A stretch of 64,000 nt of DNA from contig NZ_JBDKSS010000014.1 of NCBI RefSeq assembly GCF_039680535.1, forward strand, positions 124,001 to 188,000. Direction: 5' to 3'. The position numbers and the translations under genes were made by a program. This document shows positions 24,208-33,631 of the stretch, one piece after another (within the stretch, counting starts at the first letter, position 1; each line of letters starts with the position of its first letter). This stretch comes from Parvibaculum sp039680535 (GTDB taxonomy: Bacteria; Pseudomonadota; Alphaproteobacteria; Parvibaculales; Parvibaculaceae). A model generated the notes under the pieces. That model saw nothing but the letters and a program-made list of their open reading frames with translations. It ran no database searches and was not told where the DNA came from.

Positions 24208-25891
24208 GATACTGTCGCCCGCCTTCGTCTATGTCGCTGGCGCCCTCTCGGTGCTGATCCCGTGGCGCGTCGTGCGTGGAGTAGCGCTTCTTGCCGTCCC
24301 GCTCGTCGCGCTGGCGAGCTTCGTCACCCTGCCTTACGCAAATTATGGCCTGGTGAACATTTTCGATCTCCGGTTGGGCTTCCTGCGAATTGACCCGCTC
24401 TCCTTCGTTTTCGCGCTCGTCTTCTCGCTCGCGGCCTTTCTCTCGCTGCTGTTCGCCTTCCACCTTCGCGACCGGCTCGAACAGGCGGCAAGCCTCCTTT
24501 ATGCGGGCGCGGCCATCGGCGCGGTCTTCGCTGCCGACCTGTTGACGCTCTTCATCTTCTGGGAGGGAACGGCGCTCGCCTCCGTCTTCCTCATCTGGGC
24601 GCGTCGCACGGAAGGCGCCTGGCACACGGGCCTGCGTTATCTCGCGATCCAGATCGGCTCCGGATTGTTGCTGCTCGCGGGGCTCATTCTGCGTTACCGC
24701 GACACGGGTTCCATCGCCTTCGAGCATATGGAACTCGACAGCCTCGGCACCTGGCTCATCTTCCTAGCCTTCGGCATCAAATGCGCCTTCCCGCTGCTTC
24801 ATAACTGGCTGCAGGACGCCTATCCGGCGTCGACGCTGACGGGTTCGGTGACGCTGTCGGCCTTCACCACCAAACTTGCCGTTTATGCGCTGGCGCGCGG
24901 CTTCGCCGGCACCGAAAGCCTCATCTATATCGGCGCGGTGATGACGATCTTCCCGGTCTTCTTCGCGGCGATCGAAAACAATCTCCGCCGGGTGCTCGCC
25001 TACAGCATCAACAACCAGATCGGCTTCATGGTCGTCGGCATCGGCATCGGCACCCCTCTCGCCCTCGACGGCACGGTCGCGCATGCTTTCGCGCATGTCA
25101 TCTACAAGGGCCTGCTGTTCATGAGCGTCGGCGCGGTCACGTATCGGACGGGAACCGCGAAGGCATCGGAACTCGGCGGGCTCTGGAAGTCGATGCCGCT
25201 GACCATGGCGTTCTGCATCGTGGGCTCGCTGTCGATTTCGGCCTTCCCGCTTTTTTCGGGCTTCGTCTCAAAGAGCCTCATCCTTTCGGCCAGCGCGGAC
25301 ACGGGCCATTTCCTTGTCTGGCTGACGCTGCTCGCCGCCTCAGTCGGCGTTCTCGAACATTCGGGCATCAAGATTCCCTATTCGATGTTCTTCGGGCACG
25401 ACAGGGGGCTCAAAGTCCGGGAAGCCCCGCTTCACATGCTCATCGCGATGGGCATCGCGGCGGCGCTTTGCGTCGGCATCGGTCTATGGCCGCAGCCGCT
25501 CTATGGTCTTTTGCCCTATCCGGTGGATTTCCACCCCTACACAACCGACCATGTGGTGACGCAGCTTCAACTTCTGTTCTTCGCCGGTCTCGCCTTCGCT
25601 GTGCTGATACGCTACGGGCTCTATCCAGCCGAATTGCGCTCGATCAATCTCGATTTCGACTGGTTCTACCGCCGCATGCTTCCCGGCATGACGATTGTCC
25701 TTGCCTATCAGGTCCAGACCGGCTGGCGGGCCCTCGTCCGCGCCGCCGATTACCGCCTCAACCGGCTGCTCGTTGCCGTCTATCGCACGCATGGGCCAGA
25801 GGGTATCCTTGCGCGCACCGCGCCGACGGGCGCCATGGTGTTCTGGATTGCGGTTGTCCTTGGCATCACGCTTGCGCTGACTTACCTATAG
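24200..25891 (+). CDS. mnhA: NuoL/MrpA-like proton-conducting subunit (short form)
   Basis: A 563-residue member of the NuoL/MrpA family, shorter than full MrpA (about 750-950) because the DUF4040/MrpB-like tail is encoded separately at 19525. The glutamate is in LTLFIFWEGTALASVFLIW near residue 125. The lysine is in FGIKCAFPLLHNWLQDAYPA near residue 195, and a second is in LSAFTTKLAVYAL. A C-terminal extension from about residue 440 includes a last helix VFWIAVVLGITLALTYL. It closes the operon 36 bases before coxG. The symbol is by function, not by full-length homology. Confidence 0.85.
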   Translation: MPEILSPAFVYVAGALSVLIPWRVVRGVALLAVPLVALASFVTLPYANYGLVNIFDLRLGFLRIDPLSFVFALVFSLAAFLSLLFAFHLRDRLEQAASLLYAGAAIGAVFAADLLTLFIFWEGTALASVFLIWARRTEGAWHTGLRYLAIQIGSGLLLLAGLILRYRDTGSIAFEHMELDSLGTWLIFLAFGIKCAFPLLHNWLQDAYPASTLTGSVTLSAFTTKLAVYALARGFAGTESLIYIGAVMTIFPVFFAAIENNLRRVLAYSINNQIGFMVVGIGIGTPLALDGTVAHAFAHVIYKGLLFMSVGAVTYRTGTAKASELGGLWKSMPLTMAFCIVGSLSISAFPLFSGFVSKSLILSASADTGHFLVWLTLLAASVGVLEHSGIKIPYSMFFGHDRGLKVREAPLHMLIAMGIAAALCVGIGLWPQPLYGLLPYPVDFHPYTTDHVVTQLQLLFFAGLAFAVLIRYGLYPAELRSINLDFDWFYRRMLPGMTIVLAYQVQTGWRALVRAADYRLNRLLVAVYRTHGPEGILARTAPTGAMVFWIAVVLGITLALTYL

Positions 25892-25927
25892 GGGCCCGTA
25901 GCGTCCCCATACTGAAGGAATCCCCCC

Positions 25928-26575
25928 ATGGAAATGTCCGGCGAATACAGAATTCCGGCACCCCGCGAGAACGTATGGGCGGCACTCAATGATCCTCAGG
26001 TCTTGCGCGAAACGATTCCCGGCGCGGAATCGGTCGAGAAAATCGCCGATGACGAATTCGAGGCCGTGGCCAAGGCCAAGGTCGGTCCCGTCAGCGCGCG
26101 CTTCAAGGGCAAGGTAAAGCTCACCGACATCGATCCGCCGAACGGCTATACGATCAATGGCGAAGGCAATGGCGGCGCGGCAGGCTTTGCCAAGGGTTCC
26201 GCGAAAGTTCACCTCGCCGACGACAATGGCGTGACCGTGCTCACCTACACGGTCAACGCCCAGATCGGCGGCAAGCTCGCCCAGATCGGCCAGCGCTTCA
26301 TCGACTCGACTGCATCGAAACTCGCCGACGAGTTTTTCGGCAATTTCTCCGCGGCTCTCGGCGGCGCCAAGGTAGCTCCCGCCGCCGGCCTGGCGCCGGA
26401 ACTCGTCGAGGAAATCGCGGAAGGCCTCGTGAAATCGCCGGATCAGGATGCCATCGCGCCCACAGGCGTTCCCATGGTGCCTGACGAGGAAGCCGCCCAG
26501 GGCCTCTCGCCCTGGATCTGGGGCACCGTCCTCATCGTCGCCGTGGTCGCGCTGATCCTGATTTTCGGTCGCTGA
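25928..26575 (+). CDS. coxG: CoxG-family SRPBCC protein with C-terminal membrane anchor
   Basis: A 215-residue protein. Residues 1-145 form a CoxG/SRPBCC domain (starts MEMSGEYRIPAPRENVWAAL, with VGPVSARFKGKVKLTDIDPP). A linker follows, and then a C-terminal membrane helix (PWIWGTVLIVAVVALILIF). In Afipia/Oligotropha carboxidovorans, CoxG helps attach CO dehydrogenase to the membrane; the same role is inferred here. It leads the cox cluster and follows the antiporter operon closely, so read-through is possible. Confidence 0.9.
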   Translation: MEMSGEYRIPAPRENVWAALNDPQVLRETIPGAESVEKIADDEFEAVAKAKVGPVSARFKGKVKLTDIDPPNGYTINGEGNGGAAGFAKGSAKVHLADDNGVTVLTYTVNAQIGGKLAQIGQRFIDSTASKLADEFFGNFSAALGGAKVAPAAGLAPELVEEIAEGLVKSPDQDAIAPTGVPMVPDEEAAQGLSPWIWGTVLIVAVVALILIFGR

Positions 26576-26672
26576 ACTTTTTGTCAGTGAACCACAGTCT
26601 TCATTCAACCGCGCTTGACGCCGCGTAGCCAAGCGCGGAGAGTCTAAAAAACATTTCGAGGGAGGCCTGCCC

Positions 26673-27137
<465 letters not shown>

Positions 27138-27174
27138 ACGATCTGGGCTCAAGCTACTCTGGGAGGAGTTCTGG

Positions 27175-29553
27175 ATGTCCGATCTATCCGAGCAGGGCGT
27201 AGGCAAACCGGTTCGCCGGAAGGAAGATTTCCGTTTCATTACCGGCAACGGGCATTACACGGACGACATCAGCCGCCCGCATCAGACGCATGGCTATTTC
27301 CTGCGCTCGCCGCATGCCCATGCAAAAATCAGAAAGATCGACACCAGGGCCGCGCTGGCCGCGCCCGGCGTCATTGCGATCTTCACCGGCAAGGATATCG
27401 CCGCCGACAAGCTCGGCGGGCTCATCTGCGGCTGGACCGTGCATTCGAAGGACGGTTCGGCCATGAAGGTCGGCCCGCATCCCGTGCTCGCGCTCGACAC
27501 GGTGCGTTATGTCGGCGATCACGTCGCGCTCGTCGTCGCGGAAACGCACGAAGAAGCGAAGTCGGCCGCCGAACTCATTGAGGTCGATTACGAGGAACTT
27601 CCGGCTTGCGTCTCGCTCGCCGATTGCGAGAAGCCCGGCGCGCCACAGGTGCATCCGGAGGCACCGCGCAACACCTGCTTCGAATGGGAACTCGGCAACA
27701 AGGCCGAGACGGAAGCAGCCTTCGCCAAGGCCGCCAAGGTCGTGAAGCTCGATCTCGTCAACAACCGCCTCATCCCCAACGCGATGGAGCCGCGCGCCGC
27801 CATCGGCGAATATGACAAGGGTACAGGCGGCTACACGCTTCACACGACGAGCCAGAACCCGCATGTGGCGCGTCTCGTTCTATCCGCTTTCGTGGGCGTT
27901 GCGCCGGAACACAAGCTGCGCGTCATCGCGCCCGATGTCGGCGGCGGCTTCGGCTCGAAGATATTCATCTATGCGGAAGAGACCGCCTGCGTCTGGGCTG
28001 CGGCGAAGGTTGGCCGCCCGATCAAATGGACGGCTGAACGCTCCGAAAGCTTCATGTCGGACGCGCATGGCCGCGACCATCTGAGCCATGCGGAACTGGC
28101 GCTCGACGCCAACAGCAAGATCCTCGGCCTCCGCGTGAAGACTATCGCCAATCTCGGCGCCTATCTCTCGACTTTCTCTGCTGCCGTGCCGACCTATCTT
28201 TACGGGACGCTGCTTTCGGGCCAGTACGACATTCCCGCGATCTATGTGGAAGTCGATGGCGTCTACACGCACACGGCGCCCGTCGATGCCTATCGCGGCG
28301 CAGGACGCCCCGAAGCAACCTTCCTCATCGAGCGCATCGTCGAAACCGCGGCGCGTGAAACGGGGCTCGACCCGGCCGAGTTCCGGCGACGCAATTTCGT
28401 TCGCGCCTTCCCACACCAGACGCCCGTCATCATGAATTACGACGCGGGCAATTACGACGCCTCGCTCGACAAGGCGATGGAGATTGCGGACGTGAAGGGC
28501 TTTGCGGCGCGCAAGGCCGAAGCCGCGCGGCGCGGCAAGCTGCGCGGGCTCGGCTATTCCACCTATATCGAGGCTTGTGGCATCGCGCCTTCGGCCGCCG
28601 TCGGCTCGCTCGGAGCGGGCGTGGGCCTGTGGGAATCCGCCGAGGTGCGCGTCAACCCGACCGGCAATGTCGAAGTCCTGACGGGCTCGCACAGCCACGG
28701 ACAGGGCCATGAGACGACATTCGCGCAGCTCGTCTCCTCGCGGCTCGGCATCCCAATCGACCAGATCGAAATCGTGCATGGCGACACCGACAAGGTGCAG
28801 TTCGGCATGGGCACCTACGGCTCGCGCTCCGGCGCCGTCGGCATGAGCGCCATCGTCAAGGCTCTGGACAAGGTGGAAGCCAAGGCGAAGAAAATCGCCG
28901 CGCATCTGATGGAAGCGGCAGTGGAGGATATCGTCTTTCAGGAAGGCCGCTTTACCGTTCAGGGTACGGACAAGTCCCTCGCCTGGGCGGAGGTGTCGCT
29001 TGCGGCCTATACGGCGCACGGTTTCCCTTCGAACGAGATCGAGCCGGGCCTGAAGGAAGGCGCCTTCTACGACCCCACGAATTTTACCTTTCCCGCCGGC
29101 TGCCATATCTGCGAGGTCGAGATCGATCCCGAAACAGGCGTGCTGGAGATCGCGAATTTCGTCGCGGTCGACGATTTCGGCACCATCATCAATCCGATGA
29201 TCGTCGAGGGACAGGTCCATGGCGGCATCGCGCAAGGCGTCGGTCAGGCGCTGCTGGAACTCGGCGTCTATGACGGCGAGTCCGGCCAGCTCGTCACCGG
29301 CTCCTTCATGGACTATTGCATGCCCCGCGCCGATAATGTGCCGAGCTTCCGGCTCGGCTTCACCAAGACCGAATGCCCGTCCAATCCACTGGGCATGAAG
29401 GGCTGCGGCGAAGCGGGCGCCATCGCCTCGCCGCCTGCCATCATAAACGCCATTACGGATGCACTCGGCATCCGCGACATCGAAATGCCGGCAACGCCCG
29501 CACGCATCTGGAAGGCCATCCAGTCTTCCCGCCCGCGCGCCGCCGCCGAATAG
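27175..29553 (+). CDS. coxL: Form II CO-dehydrogenase-like molybdenum hydroxylase, large subunit
   Basis: A 792-residue molybdopterin subunit of the xanthine oxidase family. The active-site loop reads AYRGAGR at residues 372-378, the form II signature; true form I CO dehydrogenases have AYXCSFR with the S-selanyl/Cu cysteine. The catalytic glutamate is E746 in GCGEAGAI. Molybdopterin contacts include DVGGGFGSK and SHSHGQGHETTF. Gene order S-L-M also matches form II. Form II enzymes are of uncertain substrate; many do not oxidise CO at useful rates, so the product should be called CO-dehydrogenase-like. Confidence 0.92.
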   Translation: MSDLSEQGVGKPVRRKEDFRFITGNGHYTDDISRPHQTHGYFLRSPHAHAKIRKIDTRAALAAPGVIAIFTGKDIAADKLGGLICGWTVHSKDGSAMKVGPHPVLALDTVRYVGDHVALVVAETHEEAKSAAELIEVDYEELPACVSLADCEKPGAPQVHPEAPRNTCFEWELGNKAETEAAFAKAAKVVKLDLVNNRLIPNAMEPRAAIGEYDKGTGGYTLHTTSQNPHVARLVLSAFVGVAPEHKLRVIAPDVGGGFGSKIFIYAEETACVWAAAKVGRPIKWTAERSESFMSDAHGRDHLSHAELALDANSKILGLRVKTIANLGAYLSTFSAAVPTYLYGTLLSGQYDIPAIYVEVDGVYTHTAPVDAYRGAGRPEATFLIERIVETAARETGLDPAEFRRRNFVRAFPHQTPVIMNYDAGNYDASLDKAMEIADVKGFAARKAEAARRGKLRGLGYSTYIEACGIAPSAAVGSLGAGVGLWESAEVRVNPTGNVEVLTGSHSHGQGHETTFAQLVSSRLGIPIDQIEIVHGDTDKVQFGMGTYGSRSGAVGMSAIVKALDKVEAKAKKIAAHLMEAAVEDIVFQEGRFTVQGTDKSLAWAEVSLAAYTAHGFPSNEIEPGLKEGAFYDPTNFTFPAGCHICEVEIDPETGVLEIANFVAVDDFGTIINPMIVEGQVHGGIAQGVGQALLELGVYDGESGQLVTGSFMDYCMPRADNVPSFRLGFTKTECPSNPLGMKGCGEAGAIASPPAIINAITDALGIRDIEMPATPARIWKAIQSSRPRAAAE

Positions 29554-29563
29554 GAGAGACGTC

Positions 29564-30361
29564 ATGTATCAGTTCAACTATGTCCGCCCGAAATCTCTCG
29601 CCGATGCGGAAGCGCTGCTCGCAAAGGCCGACGATCCGAAGCTTCTCGCGGGCGGCCAGACGCTGATCCCGACGCTCAAGCAGCGTCTCGCCATGCCGAG
29701 CGACGTCATCGACATCGGGAGCCTCAAGGAACTGGCCTTCATCAAGGCCGAGGGCGAGGCCATCATGATCGGCGCGGGCACCAAGCATTTCGACGTCGCC
29801 AATTCGGCTGACGTGAAGAAGCACATTCCGGCGCTGGCGGCGCTGGCCGGCATGATCGGCGATCCGGCCGTGCGCCACATGGGCACCATCGGCGGCTCGA
29901 TCGCGAACAACGACCCCGCAGCCGATTATCCCGCTGCCTGCCTCGCGCTCGACGCCAAGATCCACACGACGAAACGGCTCATCGCGGCAGACGAATATTT
30001 CAAGGGCATGTTCGAGACCGCGCTGACCGATGGCGAGATCATCAAGGAAGTAACCTTCCCGCACCCCGAAAAAGCCGCCTACATGAAGTTCCCGAACCCT
30101 GCCTCGCGCTACGCCATGGTCGGCGTCTTCGTGTCGAAGGGGCCCTGGGGCGTACGCGTCGCCGTCACCGGCGCGGGCCAGAACGGCGTCTTCCGCGTCA
30201 AGGAGATGGAGAACGCGCTGGCGAAAAGCTGGTCGCCGGAGGCCGTGGCCTCGATCACCGTCCCGGCGGACGGGCTCCTCTCCGACCTTCACGGCAGCGC
30301 GGAATACCGGGCGCATCTCGTCACCGTGATGGCGAAACGGGCGGTTGCCGCGGCAGGTTGA
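29564..30361 (+). CDS. coxM: CO-dehydrogenase-like medium subunit (FAD)
   Basis: A 265-residue FAD-binding subunit. The two FAD-contact motifs of the family are AGGQTLIPTLKQRL near residue 30 and GTIGGSIANNDPAADYP near residue 107. The start is the ATG at 29564 (MYQFNYVRPKSL), ten bases after coxL and preceded by GGAGAG; an open frame extends back into coxL but is not conserved. It completes the S-L-M heterotrimer. A palindromic repeat separates it from the maturation genes. Confidence 0.93.
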   Translation: MYQFNYVRPKSLADAEALLAKADDPKLLAGGQTLIPTLKQRLAMPSDVIDIGSLKELAFIKAEGEAIMIGAGTKHFDVANSADVKKHIPALAALAGMIGDPAVRHMGTIGGSIANNDPAADYPAACLALDAKIHTTKRLIAADEYFKGMFETALTDGEIIKEVTFPHPEKAAYMKFPNPASRYAMVGVFVSKGPWGVRVAVTGAGQNGVFRVKEMENALAKSWSPEAVASITVPADGLLSDLHGSAEYRAHLVTVMAKRAVAAAG

Positions 30362-30384
30362 ATCTTCCCGTCACACACCCAAGC

Positions 30385-30469
30385 TGTCACCCCGGCTTTA
30401 TGCCGGGGTCCAGGGGCCGGTGGTTCCGAGCGCGCCGCCCCTGGATCCCGGGACAAGCCCGGGATGACA
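30385..30469. repeat. Double-hairpin palindromic intergenic repeat, copy 2
   Basis: TGTCACCCCGGctttatGCCGGGGT and ATCCCGGGacaagCCCGGGATGACA frame a short centre, with the same TGTCA...TGACA layout as 1081-1165. It lies between coxM and coxD and so divides structural from maturation genes. It could stabilise the upstream transcript or partly stop transcription; that is inference. Confidence 0.75.
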
Positions 30470-30532
30470 ATCAATACAATCGAGGCCCCGCACCGCCTTT
30501 CCGACTTCGCCCCAAGCGACTACATTCTTCCC

Positions 30533-31444
30533 ATGACCATTCCCGCCTCCATCGACGAAACCGTCGAGCTGCTGGCGCGCGGCGCCTATGTCGCCGATCG
30601 CTCGCTTGCGACCGTGATTTTTCTCGCCCTCAAGATGGGCCGTCCGCTGCTGCTCGAAGGCGAAGCGGGCGTCGGCAAGACCGAGATCGCCAAGGTGCTC
30701 GCCTCGGCCCTCGGGCGCAGGCTCATTCGCCTGCAATGCTATGAGGGCCTCGATACGGCGAGCGCCGTTTACGAGTGGAACTATCAGGCGCAGATGATCG
30801 AGATCCGCCTCGCCGAGGCCGAGGGCAAGCAGGACCGCGACACGCTGGGCAAGGACGTCTTCTCCGAACGCTTCCTGATCCGCCGCCCGATCCTTCAGGC
30901 GCTGGAACCTGATGTGGCGGGCCCGCCCGTGCTGCTCATTGACGAACTCGACCGCACCGACGAGCCATTCGAAGCCTATCTGCTCGAAGTGCTCTCCGAC
31001 TTTCAGGTGACGGTGCCGGAAATCGGCACGATCAAGGCGAAAGAGCCGCCCATCGTCATCATCACCTCGAACCGCACGCGCGAAATCCACGACGCGCTGA
31101 AGCGGCGCTGCCTCTATCACTGGGTCGATTACCCGGATGCCGAGCGAGAGTTGAATATTCTGCGGCTCAAGGCGCCGGGCGCCGATCAGCGTCTTTCGCG
31201 CGAAGTGGTCGCCTTCGTGCAGTCGCTCCGTAAGCTCGACCTCTACAAGAACCCCGGCGTCGCCGAGACGATCGACTGGGCGCAGGCCTTGACGCAGCTC
31301 GATGCGCTGGCGCTCGACCAGCAGGTCGTCAACGATACGCTGGGGGCGCTCCTCAAATATCAGGATGACATCGCCCGCGTGCAGGGAAGCGAGGCCGCCC
31401 GCATTCTCGCCGAGATCAGGGCGGGCGCGCAGGCGGCGCAATGA
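30533..31444 (+). CDS. coxD: MoxR/CoxD-type AAA+ ATPase
   Basis: A 303-residue AAA+ ATPase of the MoxR family. Walker A is GEAGVGKTE near residue 43, Walker B is LLIDELDRTDE near 138, and sensor 1 is VIITSNRTREIHDALKRRC. In carboxidotrophs CoxD is needed to build the active site of CO dehydrogenase together with CoxE. I place the start at the ATG at 30533 (MTIPASIDETVELL); the open frame from 30464 begins inside the palindromic repeat. It overlaps coxE by four bases. Confidence 0.9.
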   Translation: MTIPASIDETVELLARGAYVADRSLATVIFLALKMGRPLLLEGEAGVGKTEIAKVLASALGRRLIRLQCYEGLDTASAVYEWNYQAQMIEIRLAEAEGKQDRDTLGKDVFSERFLIRRPILQALEPDVAGPPVLLIDELDRTDEPFEAYLLEVLSDFQVTVPEIGTIKAKEPPIVIITSNRTREIHDALKRRCLYHWVDYPDAERELNILRLKAPGADQRLSREVVAFVQSLRKLDLYKNPGVAETIDWAQALTQLDALALDQQVVNDTLGALLKYQDDIARVQGSEAARILAEIRAGAQAAQ

Positions 31445-32625
31445 GCGAGCAAGGCCGCATCGCCGAGAACATCGTGCATTTTGCGCGGGTGTTGCGGCGC
31501 GCGGGGCTCAAGGCCGGGCCGCAGCAGGTTCTCGATGCCATAGCGGCGGTCGAGGCGGCGGGGCTCAATCGCCGCGAGGATTTCTACTGGACGCTTCATG
31601 CGACGCTGGTGAAGCGCCACGAGGACGAGCTGATCTTCGAGCAGGCATTCCACGTCTTCTGGCGCGATCCGCAATTGCTCGACCGCATGATGGCGCTGAT
31701 GCTGCCGGAGATCAGGACCCCGGATAACGAGGACCGCGAAAAAGCGAACCGCCGCATATCCGATGCCCTCTTCGGCAACGAGCCGAACAAGCAGGAACCG
31801 GAAGAACCCGAACTCGAGATCGACGCCAGCGAGACTTTCTCTGCCTCGGAAGTGTTGCGCCGGAAGGACTTCGAGCAGATGACGGCCGCCGAGCTTGCGG
31901 AAGCCAGAGCCGCCATCGCCCGCCTCCGCCTGCCGCTCGACGAGGCGCGGACGCGGCGCACCGCGCCCTCCGCTCGCGGCCGGATCGTCGACATGCGGGC
32001 AACGCTCCGCGCCTCGCTTCGCGCGGGCGGCATCATTCCGCTCCGGAAGCGGGAATATCGCCGCCGCCGCCCGCCTCTCGTCGTGCTTTGCGACATCTCG
32101 GGCTCAATGTCGGCCTATAGCCGCATCTTCCTTCATTTCCTCCATGCGCTGACCAATGACCGCGACCGGGTACATGTCTTTCTCTTCGGCACACGGCTCA
32201 CCAACGTGACCCGCGAGTTGAAGCATCGCGACGTGGACGAGGCACTTGCCCGCGTCACCGCCGCAGTGGGCGACTGGGATGGCGGCACACGCATCGGCGA
32301 AACGCTGCACCGCTTCAACGTGGATTGGGGCCGCCGAGTTCTCGGCCAAGGCGCGGTCGTCCTGCTCGTCACTGACGGGCTCGACCGGGATGCCGGCGAA
32401 GGCGTGGAGCCCGAGATCGCCCGCCTCCATCTGCAGGCAAAACGCCTCATCTGGCTCAACCCGCTCTTGCGCTATGATCGCTTCCAGCCGAAGGCGCAGG
32501 GCATTCGGGCGCTGCTTCCGCATGTCGACGAGTTCCGTCCCGTCCACAACATCGCGTCGCTGGCCTCGCTCATCGAAGCTCTGAGCACGCCCGCCACCAC
32601 CAAGCCCGAAAGGAGGGCCGCATGA
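31441..32625 (+). CDS. coxE: CoxE-type von Willebrand factor A domain protein
   Basis: A 394-residue VWA-domain protein. The N-terminal half is helical and charged. The C-terminal VWA domain from about residue 210 has the metal-ion-dependent adhesion motif DISGSMSAYSRIF, with WDGGTRIGETL and LVTDGLDRDAG further on. It acts with the MoxR ATPase CoxD as a chaperone pair for the molybdenum enzyme. Start and stop overlap its neighbours by four bases. Confidence 0.92.
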   Translation: MSEQGRIAENIVHFARVLRRAGLKAGPQQVLDAIAAVEAAGLNRREDFYWTLHATLVKRHEDELIFEQAFHVFWRDPQLLDRMMALMLPEIRTPDNEDREKANRRISDALFGNEPNKQEPEEPELEIDASETFSASEVLRRKDFEQMTAAELAEARAAIARLRLPLDEARTRRTAPSARGRIVDMRATLRASLRAGGIIPLRKREYRRRRPPLVVLCDISGSMSAYSRIFLHFLHALTNDRDRVHVFLFGTRLTNVTRELKHRDVDEALARVTAAVGDWDGGTRIGETLHRFNVDWGRRVLGQGAVVLLVTDGLDRDAGEGVEPEIARLHLQAKRLIWLNPLLRYDRFQPKAQGIRALLPHVDEFRPVHNIASLASLIEALSTPATTKPERRAA

Positions 32626-32954
32626 CCGAAACCCTCGACCATGAAAAGGTTCTGGAGCAGGCCGCCCGGTGGAAAGCCGAAGGCCATGGCGTCGCGCTCG
32701 CTACCGTCATCGAGACATGGGGCTCGGCCCCGCGCCCGGTCGGCAGCCAGCTCGCCATCCGCGACGACGCTTCCTTCATCGGCTCGGTCTCAGGCGGCTG
32801 CATCGAGGGCGATGTCGTAACCCGCGCCCTCGACGCGCTCGAAACCGGCAAGCCCGAGGTGCTGGAATACGGCGTCAGCGACGCCAAGGCCTGGGAAGTG
32901 GGGCTCGCCTGCGGCGGCCGCATTCGCGTCTTCGTCGAGCCGGTGACAGCCTGA
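32622..32954 (+). CDS. XdhC-family protein, N-terminal-domain type
   Basis: A 110-residue protein equal to the XdhC/CoxI N-terminal domain. Conserved parts are VALATVIETWGSAPRPVGSQ and GSVSGGCIEGDVV, including the Cys that contacts molybdopterin, and the ending VGLACGGRIRVFVEP. XdhC proteins bind the molybdenum cofactor and protect it during sulfuration and insertion. Here the usual two-domain protein is split between this gene and the next, with which it overlaps by one base (TGATG). Confidence 0.9.
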   Translation: MTETLDHEKVLEQAARWKAEGHGVALATVIETWGSAPRPVGSQLAIRDDASFIGSVSGGCIEGDVVTRALDALETGKPEVLEYGVSDAKAWEVGLACGGRIRVFVEPVTA

Positions 32955-33631
32955 TGCACAGCGAAATTCTTCAGCGTCTACTCGAAGATCGCGCCGCAAA
33001 GCGCCCTGTTGTGCTCGCCACCCGCCTGTCGGACGGGATTCAGAAACTTTTGTATCATTTTGATACCGAAGGGGAAAATGCGCTCCTTCAGGCCGCGAAT
33101 GAAGCGCTCGCGTCTGACAAAGGCCGCGTCGTTGCCGCGTCCGATGGTGAATGGTTCCTCAACGTCTTCAATCCACCGCTCCGCCTCATCATCGTGGGCG
33201 CGGTCCATATCGCCCAGCCGCTCGCCCGCATCGGCGCGCTGGCGGGATATGACGTGACGGTGATTGATCCGCGCACGGCCTTTGCGTCCGAGGACCGTTT
33301 CCCCGGCATCCGCCTCGTCACCGACTGGCCCGACGAAGCCATGGCCGCCGAAGCGCCCGACACGCGCACGGCGGTCGTCACTCTCACCCATGATCCGAAG
33401 CTCGACGATCCGGCGCTGCAGGCCGCGCTGAGAAGCCCCTGCTTCTATATCGGCGCGCTTGGCAGCAAGAAGACGAACGCCGCCCGCATGGAGCGCCTGA
33501 CGGCGGCTGGCTTCGACGAGGCCACGCGCGCGCGCATCCATGGGCCGGTAGGCCTTTCCATCGGCGCCAAGAGCCCTGCCGAGATCGCCATCTCGATCAT
33601 GGCGCAGATCACCGAAAAGCTCCGCACATGA
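32954..33631 (+). CDS. XdhC-family protein, Rossmann-domain type
   Basis: A 225-residue protein. A short N-terminal XdhC-like region (RLLEDRAAKRPVVLATRLSDG) is followed by the XdhC Rossmann domain from about residue 75 (LIIVGAVHIAQPLARIGALAG, VIDPRTAF, then YIGALGSKKTNAARMERL). It likely handles cofactor for the Cox enzyme together with the preceding gene. The start is the ATG overlapping the previous stop; a longer frame from 32669 lies inside the preceding gene. The stop overlaps the next gene by four bases. Confidence 0.9.
   Translation: MHSEILQRLLEDRAAKRPVVLATRLSDGIQKLLYHFDTEGENALLQAANEALASDKGRVVAASDGEWFLNVFNPPLRLIIVGAVHIAQPLARIGALAGYDVTVIDPRTAFASEDRFPGIRLVTDWPDEAMAAEAPDTRTAVVTLTHDPKLDDPALQAALRSPCFYIGALGSKKTNAARMERLTAAGFDEATRARIHGPVGLSIGAKSPAEIAISIMAQITEKLRT

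Noticed and set aside
27880..29565. Long minus-strand open frame (561 codons) opposite coxL
   Set aside because: Antisense shadow of the well-supported coxL gene.
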